Assembly (NCBI RefSeq): GCF_024699075.1
Contig: NZ_JAILQF010000485.1
Coordinates: forward strand, 1 to 9,032
DNA length: 9,032 bases
Direction of reading: 5' to 3'
Origin: Butyrivibrio sp.
GTDB lineage: Bacteria; Bacillota_A; Clostridia; Lachnospirales; Lachnospiraceae
Position numbers and translations under genes: made by a program. Of the stretch, positions 1-5,808 are shown one piece after another. The notes under the pieces were generated by a model. That model had not been told where the DNA came from. It saw only the letters and a list, made by a program, of their open reading frames with translations, and ran no database searches. Numbering within the stretch: position 1 is the first letter of the stretch; each line of letters opens with the position of its first letter.

Positions 1-436
1 TCTGTGCTGTTGAGAAAGGATTTATAAGTACGATAACACCTGCTATTACTAAAAGAACTGAGAGGATAAGATAAATAGGTTTATTGCCGCCAACATTTAT
101 CTCTCCTTTAAGAACACTAAATATATTAACCAGGCCATTTACTATCATGATAAGGCCAAATACTATAAAACTATAATTTATCAAGAATTCCGGATTGATA
201 ATCAGAAAAATACCTAGGATAAGAATTAATATTGCTATAGCTATAGTAAGGATCTTCAAAAAGCTGGTACCTCTTATCCTTAGTGCTATAATTAGTCTTA
301 TAGCGCCTGACAGAGCAAGTACTACGCCAACTGCTCCGTAAATTGCACGTGTTGTAGTTGCAGGAGCTACCCAAAAAAGAATTCCTACAAGAAGTAACAT
401 GATACCGGTCAGGATCTTGTCTCTTATTAGTGACAT
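1..436 (-). CDS. HdeD/DUF308-like multi-pass membrane protein (partial, C-terminus beyond window)
   Basis: The first 145 codons of a gene that leaves the window at its left edge. The start ATG at 436-434 follows a clear GGAGGCG ribosome site (about 441-447) at good spacing. The translation is almost entirely hydrophobic, with about five membrane segments near residues 8-24, 32-51, 62-80, 86-107 and 120-138. Short loops between them contain repeated 'I-N-P' turns (L-I-I-N-P near 78-82 and V-L-I-N-P near 136-140). This two-helix repeat is typical of the HdeD/DUF308 family, named after an E. coli acid-resistance membrane protein. Most members have no defined biochemical role. A likely promoter sits at 485-513. 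The opposite-strand open frame at 171-374 is only a shadow of this gene. Family call is fairly secure; function is unknown. Confidence 0.8.
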   Translation of the reverse strand, partial: MSLIRDKILTGIMLLLVGILFWVAPATTTRAIYGAVGVVLALSGAIRLIIALRIRGTSFLKILTIAIAILILILGIFLIINPEFLINYSFIVFGLIMIVNGLVNIFSVLKGEINVGGNKPIYLILSVLLVIAGVIVLINPFSTAQ

Positions 437-484
437 TTTGCGCCTCCTTAAACTTTTATTAATTTGAAATGATCATACAATTTT

Positions 485-513
485 ATTATATGTCTCTAAA
501 TGGATATAAACAA
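485..513 (-). promoter_or_regulatory. Predicted sigma-A-type promoter of the HdeD-like gene
   Basis: Read on the minus strand: TTGTTT (513-508), a 17-base spacer, then a perfect TATAAT (490-485). The -10 box lies about 50 bases upstream of the ATG at 436, leaving a short leader that contains the ribosome site. The -35 box is only a partial match. No operator-like repeat is evident around it. Confidence 0.55.
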
Positions 514-645
514 ATATCGATTTATAAATATATATTAAAATAGTATAAATGAAGAAGGTGTCAACAGTCTGGAACGTGTATAAAGAAATTAAGCTATACT
601 TAAACAACTAAGAGTATGATAATACAAAAAAGAGGAGAATATATT

Positions 646-1683
646 ATGAGAAAATTAGCAGTGATCAGTATTGTATGTGCTCTATTAGTATCTGCAACAG
701 GATGCTCAGGATCAGATGACGCGGCAGCACTTAAAAGCGCTGGAGCAGGTCAGCCACTTAATCAGGAATCACAAAGTGCTGAAAGCGGCATATCACAAGG
801 AGAAGATGCTGGCGTAGAGGCAAGTAGTGAAGCATCTTTGGATGATGCATCTACAAATGGCGATAGTGTTACAGAAAGTAATAATACATCAGACTCTGCT
901 TCGTCCTTATATGAAGCATTCAAGCAGGGAAGCGGCAAAGTAAAATATAGAAAAACAGAAGGCGACCGTTTCTTTAATGCCAGTGAATATCAGGAGCAGG
1001 TCCTTACAGAAGGATCATCTTACACACTGGATGAAATTATTGGTGCTTGCCAGAAAGTTGATGAAATGCTTGCAGAAGGAACTCCTGAAGCTACTTTTAC
1101 AGATATTGATTGTGGACAGGACGGAGTACCAGAGCTTCTTGTAGATATAGAATTTAATGAATCTTCTTTTGTTTCCATGGTAATCAAGGAAATCAATGGT
1201 GAGCTTGTACTATGCTATGATCAGGAACACGGATACAGAACTGCTCTTATAGTGAATAACGATGGAACCATAGAAATTTCTGGAAGTAGCGCCGCTAACA
1301 TTCACGGAGAAGAGTATGCCTTTGTAGATGCAAACGGTGATTATAAGTTTTTCTATGGCTGTGAAGAAACCTTACAGCTTATGGATGATTTCTATGCATA
1401 TCCATCTGCAGTAGAATCTGCCACTATCTCTGTAGAAGGCCTTGATGGCGAACATATTGGAATACATATGTATTATTTTGAATCAAACGTAGAGACAAGA
1501 ACCAACTACTATCAGTATTTCATGATCAATGACAACTATGAAGATGTAACAACAGATGCTGATTATGATGATTCAAATGCTGTAAAGCAGGCCTTTGTAA
1601 ATGCCGGCATAACACCTTATACACAGACAGAAATAGACAAGATGATAGCCGACAAAAAGGCCGAAATTGGATATCCGGATTGA
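646..1683 (+). CDS. Secreted lipoprotein with acidic Ser-rich linker, function unknown
   Basis: A 345-residue protein. The start was placed at ATG 646 rather than the in-frame ATG at 616, because AGAGGAGAA (631-639) sits just upstream of 646 and the protein then begins with a proper signal peptide: M-R-K, a hydrophobic core, and a lipobox ending A-T-G-C with Cys20 as the lipidation site. Residues 21 to about 87 form a low-complexity Ser/Ala/Asp/Glu/Asn linker, as seen in surface lipoproteins that hold a domain away from the membrane. The folded part (about 88-345) contains D-I-D-C-G-Q-D-G-V-P-E-L at 153-164, resembling the acidic 'D-x-D-x-D-G-x-P-E-L' loops of repeat-containing surface proteins of gut Firmicutes; calcium binding is only a guess. 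A TATACT at 595-600 may be its -10 box, without a good -35. It ends 12 bases from the stop of the convergent gene. Confidence 0.8.
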   Translation: MRKLAVISIVCALLVSATGCSGSDDAAALKSAGAGQPLNQESQSAESGISQGEDAGVEASSEASLDDASTNGDSVTESNNTSDSASSLYEAFKQGSGKVKYRKTEGDRFFNASEYQEQVLTEGSSYTLDEIIGACQKVDEMLAEGTPEATFTDIDCGQDGVPELLVDIEFNESSFVSMVIKEINGELVLCYDQEHGYRTALIVNNDGTIEISGSSAANIHGEEYAFVDANGDYKFFYGCEETLQLMDDFYAYPSAVESATISVEGLDGEHIGIHMYYFESNVETRTNYYQYFMINDNYEDVTTDADYDDSNAVKQAFVNAGITPYTQTEIDKMIADKKAEIGYPD

Positions 1684-1695
1684 TAACGTTTGATA

Positions 1696-2403
1696 TCAGG
1701 CTGTTTGTGATTTAGCCAATTCGGCATCCCAAAGGTTTCTGATATCCTGGAAGCTTAAGCCTTCAGCTGTAAGTTCTCTGTACATCTTTTCATTTACAGC
1801 ACGGTCAAATATCGTATATAACATCTCGTCATGATCCTCAAATTCAGGATCAAGCGCATATTCACTTATATCTTTAAAGCCCAGCCTTCTAAGAGCATTA
1901 TATGCTTCGCTACAGCCCTTCTTTTTGTAATGAACGGTATCATAGCATCCATCAATGTATGTAATGCGAAGAAGGTCCGGGTTTTCTTTATCTATTTCAA
2001 TATAAGCAATAAGTGTCTTATTAAACAGATAGCCTTTTATATCGAGCCAGTTCTTGCTGACCTTTATCTGTGTATCGTCAGATCCATCTAAAGAATATCC
2101 GGAGTTTATAGGTGAAAACTCTTCATTTTCAAGCATCTCGTCAAGTTCTTTTTTGGTATATTCAGCGTTAAGGATTGGTACACAAAATACACGATTCATG
2201 TAATGTAAGAGACTATATCTTATAATGATATAGCCTAAAAATGATATTATAAGAACAGCTGGGATAGCATTTATAACTGTTTTGCTTAAAATTCCGATCA
2301 CAAGAATTAATATGGCAATTACAGGAAGGAAAAGTGATCCAATAAATGCCATTAGCTTTTTCAAAAAAGCAACTTTAAATTCGTTCTTCTTAATTATATC
2401 CAT
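1696..2403 (-). CDS. Two-helix membrane protein of unknown function (YcxB-like architecture)
   Basis: A 235-residue protein. The start was set at ATG 2403 because GAGGGGAG lies just upstream and because a well-formed promoter (2441-2469) covers the region that a longer reading from 2469 would need to translate. Residues 17-39 and 43-66 are two membrane helices joined by a short loop. The rest is a soluble, mixed-charge cytoplasmic domain. A linker K-K-E-L-D-E-M-L-E-N-E-E (about 103-114) precedes a probable beta-rich part. Two N-terminal helices followed by a beta-rich soluble domain recall YcxB-like proteins, but no diagnostic motif confirms this and I do not assign a function. It is transcribed on its own and converges with the lipoprotein gene, with no terminator hairpin in the 12 bases between them, so the two transcripts probably overlap. 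Confidence 0.7.
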   Translation of the reverse strand: MDIIKKNEFKVAFLKKLMAFIGSLFLPVIAILILVIGILSKTVINAIPAVLIISFLGYIIIRYSLLHYMNRVFCVPILNAEYTKKELDEMLENEEFSPINSGYSLDGSDDTQIKVSKNWLDIKGYLFNKTLIAYIEIDKENPDLLRITYIDGCYDTVHYKKKGCSEAYNALRRLGFKDISEYALDPEFEDHDEMLYTIFDRAVNEKMYRELTAEGLSFQDIRNLWDAELAKSQTA

Positions 2404-2440
2404 AGTAATCTCCCCTCTTAGAAAATACTTCTTTGATTGC

Positions 2441-2469
2441 ACTATAGCAAAATGATTTAACAAATTCAA
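2441..2469 (-). promoter_or_regulatory. Predicted promoter of the two-helix membrane protein gene
   Basis: On the minus strand: TTGAAT (2469-2464), exactly 17 bases, then TATAGT (2446-2441). Transcription would start near 2434, about 30 bases before ATG 2403. Its position inside the upstream in-frame extension argues that translation begins at 2403, not 2469. Confidence 0.6.
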
Positions 2470-2609
2470 TGAAATTTCTAAGGAAACTTTACAAGAAGTA
2501 TTAATTATGAGGCTTAAGATTTGAAGTTTGCTCTATGATGTGTCATTTACTTTTCTTTTACCGAAAGTTTATATACTCTAGTAAACCATTCAAAGAAAGG
2601 GGTATATAA

Positions 2610-3659
2610 ATGAGTAGAATATACATACTTACTGGAGCTGCAGGCCTTTTAGGTAGCAATACATCCAGACAGCTGATTGAAAACGGTGAGCGCGTAAGGG
2701 CATTTGTTCTGGAGGGAGATCCTGCAGCCAAATATATCCCTGAGCAAGCAGAGATCGTTTATGGAGATCTTTTAAATACAAAATCTCTTGAAAGACTATT
2801 TGACGTACCTGATGATAGTGAGATCTATGTAATACATAGTGCAAGTATCGTTACACTTAATCCAAACCCAAATCCCAAGGTTCATGCAGTAAATGTTGAT
2901 GGTACTAAAAACATCATCAATATGTGTCTTAGACATAATGTCAAGAAGCTTGTATACATCAGTTCTACTAGCGCAATTCCTGAGCTTCCACATGGTCAGA
3001 AGATTTATGAAACGGATCATTTCCTTCCTACAGATGGTCTTGTTGGATACTATGCTATTACCAAGGCTGAAGCTTCTCAGGCTGTACTTGATGCAGTGGC
3101 TGCATATCCGCAGTTTGATGCTTCAATAATCCATCCTTCAGGAATCTGTGGCCCTAATGATTATTCTTTTGGACCTGTGGCACAGATGGTCAAGCAGTAC
3201 ATCTCCGGAGATATCAAGATGGGACTTGAGGGAACCTTCAATAGCGTAGACGTAAGGGATCTTGCAGCCGGCGTAATAGCATGCTGTGATAAGGGCAAAA
3301 GAGGCGAATGCTATATAATGAGCAATGAGCTTGTTACAATGAAGCAGCTCTTTGATATTATCAATGAAACTGCAGATCTTGATATTAAAGCTAATATACT
3401 TCCTAAGGGAATTGCCAAGATGGCAGTTAAGCTTTTAAGAGTACAGAGTAAATTCACAGGTAAAGAGCCGCTTCTTAACGATTTTGCACTTTACAATCTT
3501 ACACGTAACAATGATTTTGATTGTACTAAAGCAAGAAATGAACTTGGGTTTACCTGCAGACCATTTGCCGAGACCATAAAGGATGAGGTTGAATGGCTAA
3601 GAGAAGAAGGGCGAGCTTCTGAAAGTACAGAAAAAGTTAATATTCCTAAAGCATCCTAA
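2610..3659 (+). CDS. Extended SDR, NAD(P)-dependent epimerase/dehydratase, dihydroflavonol-reductase-like
   Basis: A 349-residue cytosolic oxidoreductase of the extended short-chain dehydrogenase family. The Rossmann nucleotide motif T-G-A-A-G-L-L-G is at residues 8-15, just after a first beta strand. The catalytic Ser lies in I-S-S-T-S (117-121), and the Tyr/Lys pair is Y148-A-I-T-K152. H-P-S-G-I-C-G-P (175-182) and V-D-V-R-D (213-217) are hallmarks of the dihydroflavonol-4-reductase/HpnA-like branch, which reduces or epimerises carbonyl groups on sugars, sterols or lipids. The substrate cannot be told. GAAAGGGG (2595-2602) precedes the ATG, and a TATACT at 2572-2577 may be its -10 box. The C-terminus from about residue 334 is a charged tail. 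The gene appears monocistronic, divergent from the upstream gene and followed by a hairpin. Confidence 0.87.
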   Translation: MSRIYILTGAAGLLGSNTSRQLIENGERVRAFVLEGDPAAKYIPEQAEIVYGDLLNTKSLERLFDVPDDSEIYVIHSASIVTLNPNPNPKVHAVNVDGTKNIINMCLRHNVKKLVYISSTSAIPELPHGQKIYETDHFLPTDGLVGYYAITKAEASQAVLDAVAAYPQFDASIIHPSGICGPNDYSFGPVAQMVKQYISGDIKMGLEGTFNSVDVRDLAAGVIACCDKGKRGECYIMSNELVTMKQLFDIINETADLDIKANILPKGIAKMAVKLLRVQSKFTGKEPLLNDFALYNLTRNNDFDCTKARNELGFTCRPFAETIKDEVEWLREEGRASESTEKVNIPKAS

Positions 3660-3687
3660 AGAATATTGTATTAAACTATTGTATTTA

Positions 3688-3737
3688 AAGCCTTATATTA
3701 CTAATAATATAGTAAAATTATTAGTAGTATAAGGCTT
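3688..3737. terminator. Long AT-rich hairpin, likely bidirectional terminator
   Basis: AAGCCTTATA at 3688-3697 begins a 21-position stem that pairs with 3717-3737. There is one T-G wobble (3698/3727) and an 8-base loop at 3709-3716. It follows the SDR stop by 28 bases and lies 107 bases beyond the stop of the opposing acyltransferase gene. Neither flank has a long T run (TTAGTTTG on the plus side, TTTAAATAC on the minus side), so termination strength is uncertain. Confidence 0.6.
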
Positions 3738-3751
3738 AGTTTGTATCATAA

Positions 3752-3799
3752 AATGGAGAAAATGGTAGTGGCAAGTCTACGATGCTTGAATGGGGCATA
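3752..3799 (+). pseudogene. Walker A remnant of a decayed ATPase gene
   Basis: Sixteen codons between TAA (3749-3751) and TAG (3800-3802) translate to N-G-E-N-G-S-G-K-S-T-M-L-E-W-G-I. G-E-N-G-S-G-K-S-T is a perfect P-loop (GxxGxGK[ST]) in the form used by ABC and SMC/AAA-type ATPases, which often read 'GENGSGKSTLLEAI'. No start codon, Walker B or signature motif is near. If one base were lost from the A run at 3750-3753, the frame would extend a few hydrophobic residues upstream (L-V-C-I-I), like the beta strand that normally precedes a P-loop. It is best explained as the leftover of a deleted gene between the SDR terminator and the acyltransferase. Chance occurrence of such a motif is unlikely but cannot be excluded here. 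Confidence 0.5.
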
Positions 3800-3844
3800 T
3801 AGTTAATACGGTATGCGCATCAAACCCAGAATAATCAATGCTGT

Positions 3845-4939
3845 TCAGGTTACTATTGTTTTGATATATGGTATCTTTTTGGCTATCACGCTGAGTATAA
3901 GAGATATTGCAAAAATAAGGACTGAAATAACAGGAACGCCGATAAGAGGATTAATGGTGGCTACGCTGATATTAAAGTATCTGTCAAGAATATCCCTTAT
4001 TGCATAGTGAATCAGATATATACCAAAAGTATAGCTTCCTATCCACAGCATTATTTTTACAAAGTTAGAATCTGAAGCTTTTTTATTTAGCTGCGGTTCT
4101 TTGCTTTTAAAGAATGCAAAGATACCTGCGGATGCTAATACGACAAATGGATTGGTTTCCAGCATGAAGGTATATACATTTCTTCCTGTATATACAGAAA
4201 TAATTACAGTAAGGATAGCAGATACGATAAGGGCTGGGATAGAAGCATAGACTATTAATTTATGCCACTTACCAAGGCCATAGCTATGAATATAGTGCCC
4301 CATCATAAAAAGACCAAGGTATCCCGGAACAAAGGAAGCCTTTATATTCTCAAGATTTCCAAGGATTTTTCCAAAAAGGTAATAAACTTTACTATCTCCG
4401 GCTACTTCTTCAAAAAATGTGCTGGTGCCTGAGATCAAAGTCAGAATATCAAAAAGGATTATAAGCCATATCATGTACAAGACTATGGATCGGTTCTTAC
4501 TGATAAGACTTAGTACAGGATATGCCATATAAAGGCCTATGATCATAATTGGATACCACAGATGATCAGGGAGCTTAAATAATCTTTCAATAAAATACGG
4601 AAAGTCCTCATGATCTATTATTGTATAGAATAAAGCATATATAATGATCCAGGAGATGAGGCATATCAGCATGCGCTTAACATAACGGCCATAAATGTCG
4701 TTGATACTTATATCATGGCCGCGGCCAAGCAGAAGAGCACCTGATATCATACAGAAAACGCATACGCTAAAGCGGGCGCCTATATTGTAAAATGCCTGGA
4801 TGATCCAATTCGAAGAGCCAAGTTCAATTCTAAAAAGATTTGCTCCTGAAACATGAATTACAATTACAAAAAGTGCAGATAATACGCGAAGATATTCAAT
4901 ATAGAGATAAGTTGTTCTTTGGTTTTTGGAACCATTCAT
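3845..4939 (-). CDS. Acyltransferase family 3 (OafA/WecH-like) membrane O-acyltransferase
   Basis: A 364-residue integral membrane protein with about ten hydrophobic segments. The opening Y-L-Y-I-E-Y-L-R-V-L-S-A (11-22), the histidine in V-I-V-I-H-V-S-G (25-32), and A-R-F-S-V-C-V-F-C-M-I-S-G (55-67) form the conserved start of the Acyl_transf_3 family, in which that His and a nearby Arg are thought to act in catalysis. H-L-W-Y-P (126-130) is another family signature. Such enzymes move acetyl or other acyl groups onto surface sugars, cell-wall polymers or exopolysaccharide at the cytoplasmic membrane; the acceptor is not identifiable. AAAGAGGT (4948-4955) is a good ribosome site eight bases before the ATG. 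There are no glycan genes next to it, so it is an orphan modifier. Length is normal for the family. Confidence 0.88.
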   Translation of the reverse strand: MNGSKNQRTTYLYIEYLRVLSALFVIVIHVSGANLFRIELGSSNWIIQAFYNIGARFSVCVFCMISGALLLGRGHDISINDIYGRYVKRMLICLISWIIIYALFYTIIDHEDFPYFIERLFKLPDHLWYPIMIIGLYMAYPVLSLISKNRSIVLYMIWLIILFDILTLISGTSTFFEEVAGDSKVYYLFGKILGNLENIKASFVPGYLGLFMMGHYIHSYGLGKWHKLIVYASIPALIVSAILTVIISVYTGRNVYTFMLETNPFVVLASAGIFAFFKSKEPQLNKKASDSNFVKIMLWIGSYTFGIYLIHYAIRDILDRYFNISVATINPLIGVPVISVLIFAISLILSVIAKKIPYIKTIVT

Positions 4940-5215
4940 AATTTTATACCTCTTTTTATAATGTATTTATCAACGTAAACTACATATTATTTATAGATAA
5001 TGGGCTTTCTGATGGGGCTGTTATAAAAGGAAATGAAAAAGAATTCTGCATATCTTGTATACTCTGAGTTTTGGTGAAGAGTTTATATGCATTATACCAT
5101 CCTATTATATCGCAAAAACATGCAAGATGTCTTATGTACCGCCTGTTTTTATATTTATTAACGGACATATTTCAAATCAAGGATTCAAAATAGTTTACTT
5201 GAGGCACTTTTCTTT
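4940..5215. other. Gene-free stretch, no convincing feature
   Basis: AT-rich sequence between the divergent acyltransferase and HMA genes. A minus-strand frame at 4980-5168 (62 codons) has no ribosome site and an unconvincing composition. On the plus strand, the frame from about 5000 to 5190 is open except for one TGA near 5067; its translation (for example L-Y-A-L-Y-H-P-I-I-S-Q-K-H) matches nothing I recognise. It may be decayed coding sequence. No tRNA, strong hairpin or repeat was seen. Confidence 0.5.
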
Positions 5216-5241
5216 TTGACAAAAATGTATTATTATATAGT
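5216..5241 (+). promoter_or_regulatory. Candidate promoter of the HMA gene, overlapping an operator
   Basis: A perfect TTGACA (5216-5221) is followed by TATAGT (5236-5241) after only 14 bases, which is short. A longer 16-base spacing gives the poorer TAGTTA. Either -10 choice overlaps the first bases of the palindrome at 5240-5255, so a bound repressor would block it. The -35 element is the strongest in the window; the exact -10 is unsure. Confidence 0.45.
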
Positions 5242-5255
5242 TAGCAATTGCTAAC
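5240..5255. promoter_or_regulatory. Perfect 16-bp palindrome, probable metal-responsive operator
   Basis: GTTAGCAATTGCTAAC reads the same on both strands. It lies directly between the TTGACA of the HMA promoter and the AAGGAGGA ribosome site (5256-5263), the classic position of a repressor operator. The TTAG...CTAA outline resembles sites of DtxR/MntR-family iron and manganese regulators. No regulator gene is in the window, so the binding protein is inferred. Confidence 0.55.
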
Positions 5256-5273
5256 AAGGAGGATTTTAAAGAC

Positions 5274-5519
5274 GTGTTTAAGACAACAGTAAAGATTGAA
5301 GGAATGGCCTGCTCGATGTGCGAGGCTCACATTAAGGATGTCATAAGGCAGACTTTCCCTGGAGCTAAGAAAGTTACAGCTTCCCACAGTAAAGGGGTAG
5401 CAAGTTTTATTTCTGAAGATGTAGATGAAGGAAAGCTTCAAAAAGCTATAGCAGATACAGGCTATACTTACGTATCTTCTGAAAGCGAACCTTATGAGAA
5501 GAAAGGCCTGTTCTGGTAA
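5274..5519 (+). CDS. HMA-domain metal-binding protein (CopZ/MerP-like fold)
   Basis: An 81-residue cytosolic protein made of one ferredoxin-like heavy-metal-associated domain. The metal loop is G-M-A-C-S-M-C (10-16), giving M11-x-C13-x-x-C16, the ligand pair used for Cu(I), Zn(II) or related soft metals. The first strand T-T-V-K-I-E-G (4-10) and the A-I-A-D-T-G-Y region (58-64) fit the fold. After the domain it has a short tail, S-E-P-Y-E-K-K-G-L-F-W, instead of ending at residue ~68. The start is GTG at 5274, chosen because AAGGAGGA (5256-5263) precedes it by ten bases and no ATG is available. It sits right behind the palindrome at 5240 and faces a metal ATPase gene, so it may deliver metal to that pump or buffer it. 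The metal is not determined. Confidence 0.88.
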   Translation: MFKTTVKIEGMACSMCEAHIKDVIRQTFPGAKKVTASHSKGVASFISEDVDEGKLQKAIADTGYTYVSSESEPYEKKGLFW

Positions 5520-5532
5520 AATAATATAATTA

Positions 5533-5564
5533 TAAGCCGCAAGAGAATTCTCATTTGGGGCTTA
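5533..5564 (+). other. Stem-loop after the HMA gene
   Basis: TAAGCC (5533-5538) pairs with GGCTTA (5559-5564), enclosing the self-complementary GAGAATTCTC (5543-5552). It falls 13 bases after the HMA stop and before the possible 58-codon gene. No T run follows, so it looks more like an RNA-stabilising or processing hairpin than a terminator. Confidence 0.35.
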
Positions 5565-5582
5565 GAAAGAATAGGTTAATAT

Positions 5583-5759
5583 ATGGATATTATGGTATTT
5601 TTGGGAGTACTTGTAATTACAGTGCCGTTCATAACTATAATAAGCTTTATGAAAAAGAAGATTTTGCATACTGGCTTTTATAATGCCGGTTCCAATCGGA
5701 CGTCCCAAAAAGGAAAGCATCAAAAAAATAATTTTGAAAAAAGACAAGGACAAGCGTAA
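5583..5759 (+). CDS. Possible small membrane protein downstream of the HMA gene
   Basis: A 58-codon open frame starting with ATG at 5583. Residues 1-23 are hydrophobic with polar flanks (M-D-I-M-V-F-L-G-V-L-V-I-T-V-P-F-I), fitting one membrane helix. The rest is strongly basic and polar (K-K-K-I-L-H-T-G, then Lys/Asn/Gln/Arg-rich). This inside-positive layout is common in real single-helix peptides, such as the small membrane proteins encoded beside Feo or P-type ATPase genes, but there are no cysteines and I recognise no family. The ribosome site is weak (AGAAAGAATAGG). Its stop codon lies inside the loop of the terminator at 5746-5771, which is unusual but possible. It would be the second gene of an HMA operon. 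Treat as tentative. Confidence 0.4.
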   Translation: MDIMVFLGVLVITVPFITIISFMKKKILHTGFYNAGSNRTSQKGKHQKNNFEKRQGQA

Positions 5760-5771
5760 AAGCTTGTCCTT
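5746..5771. terminator. Bidirectional rho-independent terminator between convergent metal genes
   Basis: AAGGACAAGC (5746-5755) pairs perfectly with GCTTGTCCTT (5762-5771) around a six-base loop. On the minus strand the stem is followed by GTCTTTTTT, an excellent terminator for the metal ATPase that stops at 5809. On the plus strand it is followed by the weaker ATTTATT. It serves the two converging transcripts. Confidence 0.85.
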
Positions 5772-5808
5772 ATTTATTAACATACAACTATGAAATTTAT
5801 GTTACAGT

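Noticed and set aside
616..645. Upstream start of the lipoprotein at ATG 616
   Set aside because: It would put ten polar residues before the signal peptide, and AGAGGAGAA points to ATG 646.
1684..1695. Terminator between the convergent lipoprotein and membrane-protein genes
   Set aside because: The 12-base gap holds no hairpin or T run.
2404..2469. N-terminal extension of the two-helix membrane protein from ATG 2469
   Set aside because: No ribosome site precedes it, and a good promoter (TTGAAT-17-TATAGT) lies across it; ATG 2403 has GAGGGGAG.
4980..5168. 62-codon minus-strand frame in the gap upstream of the HMA gene
   Set aside because: No ribosome site, no recognisable domain, and AT-rich chance composition.
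5683..5781. Plus-strand frame beginning M-P-V-P-I-G-R-P-K-K
   Set aside because: No ribosome site, 32 codons, runs through the terminator; overlaps the better 58-codon frame.
5562..5783. 73-codon minus-strand frame between the convergent metal genes
   Set aside because: It starts beyond the terminator stem, reads through it, and has no ribosome site.
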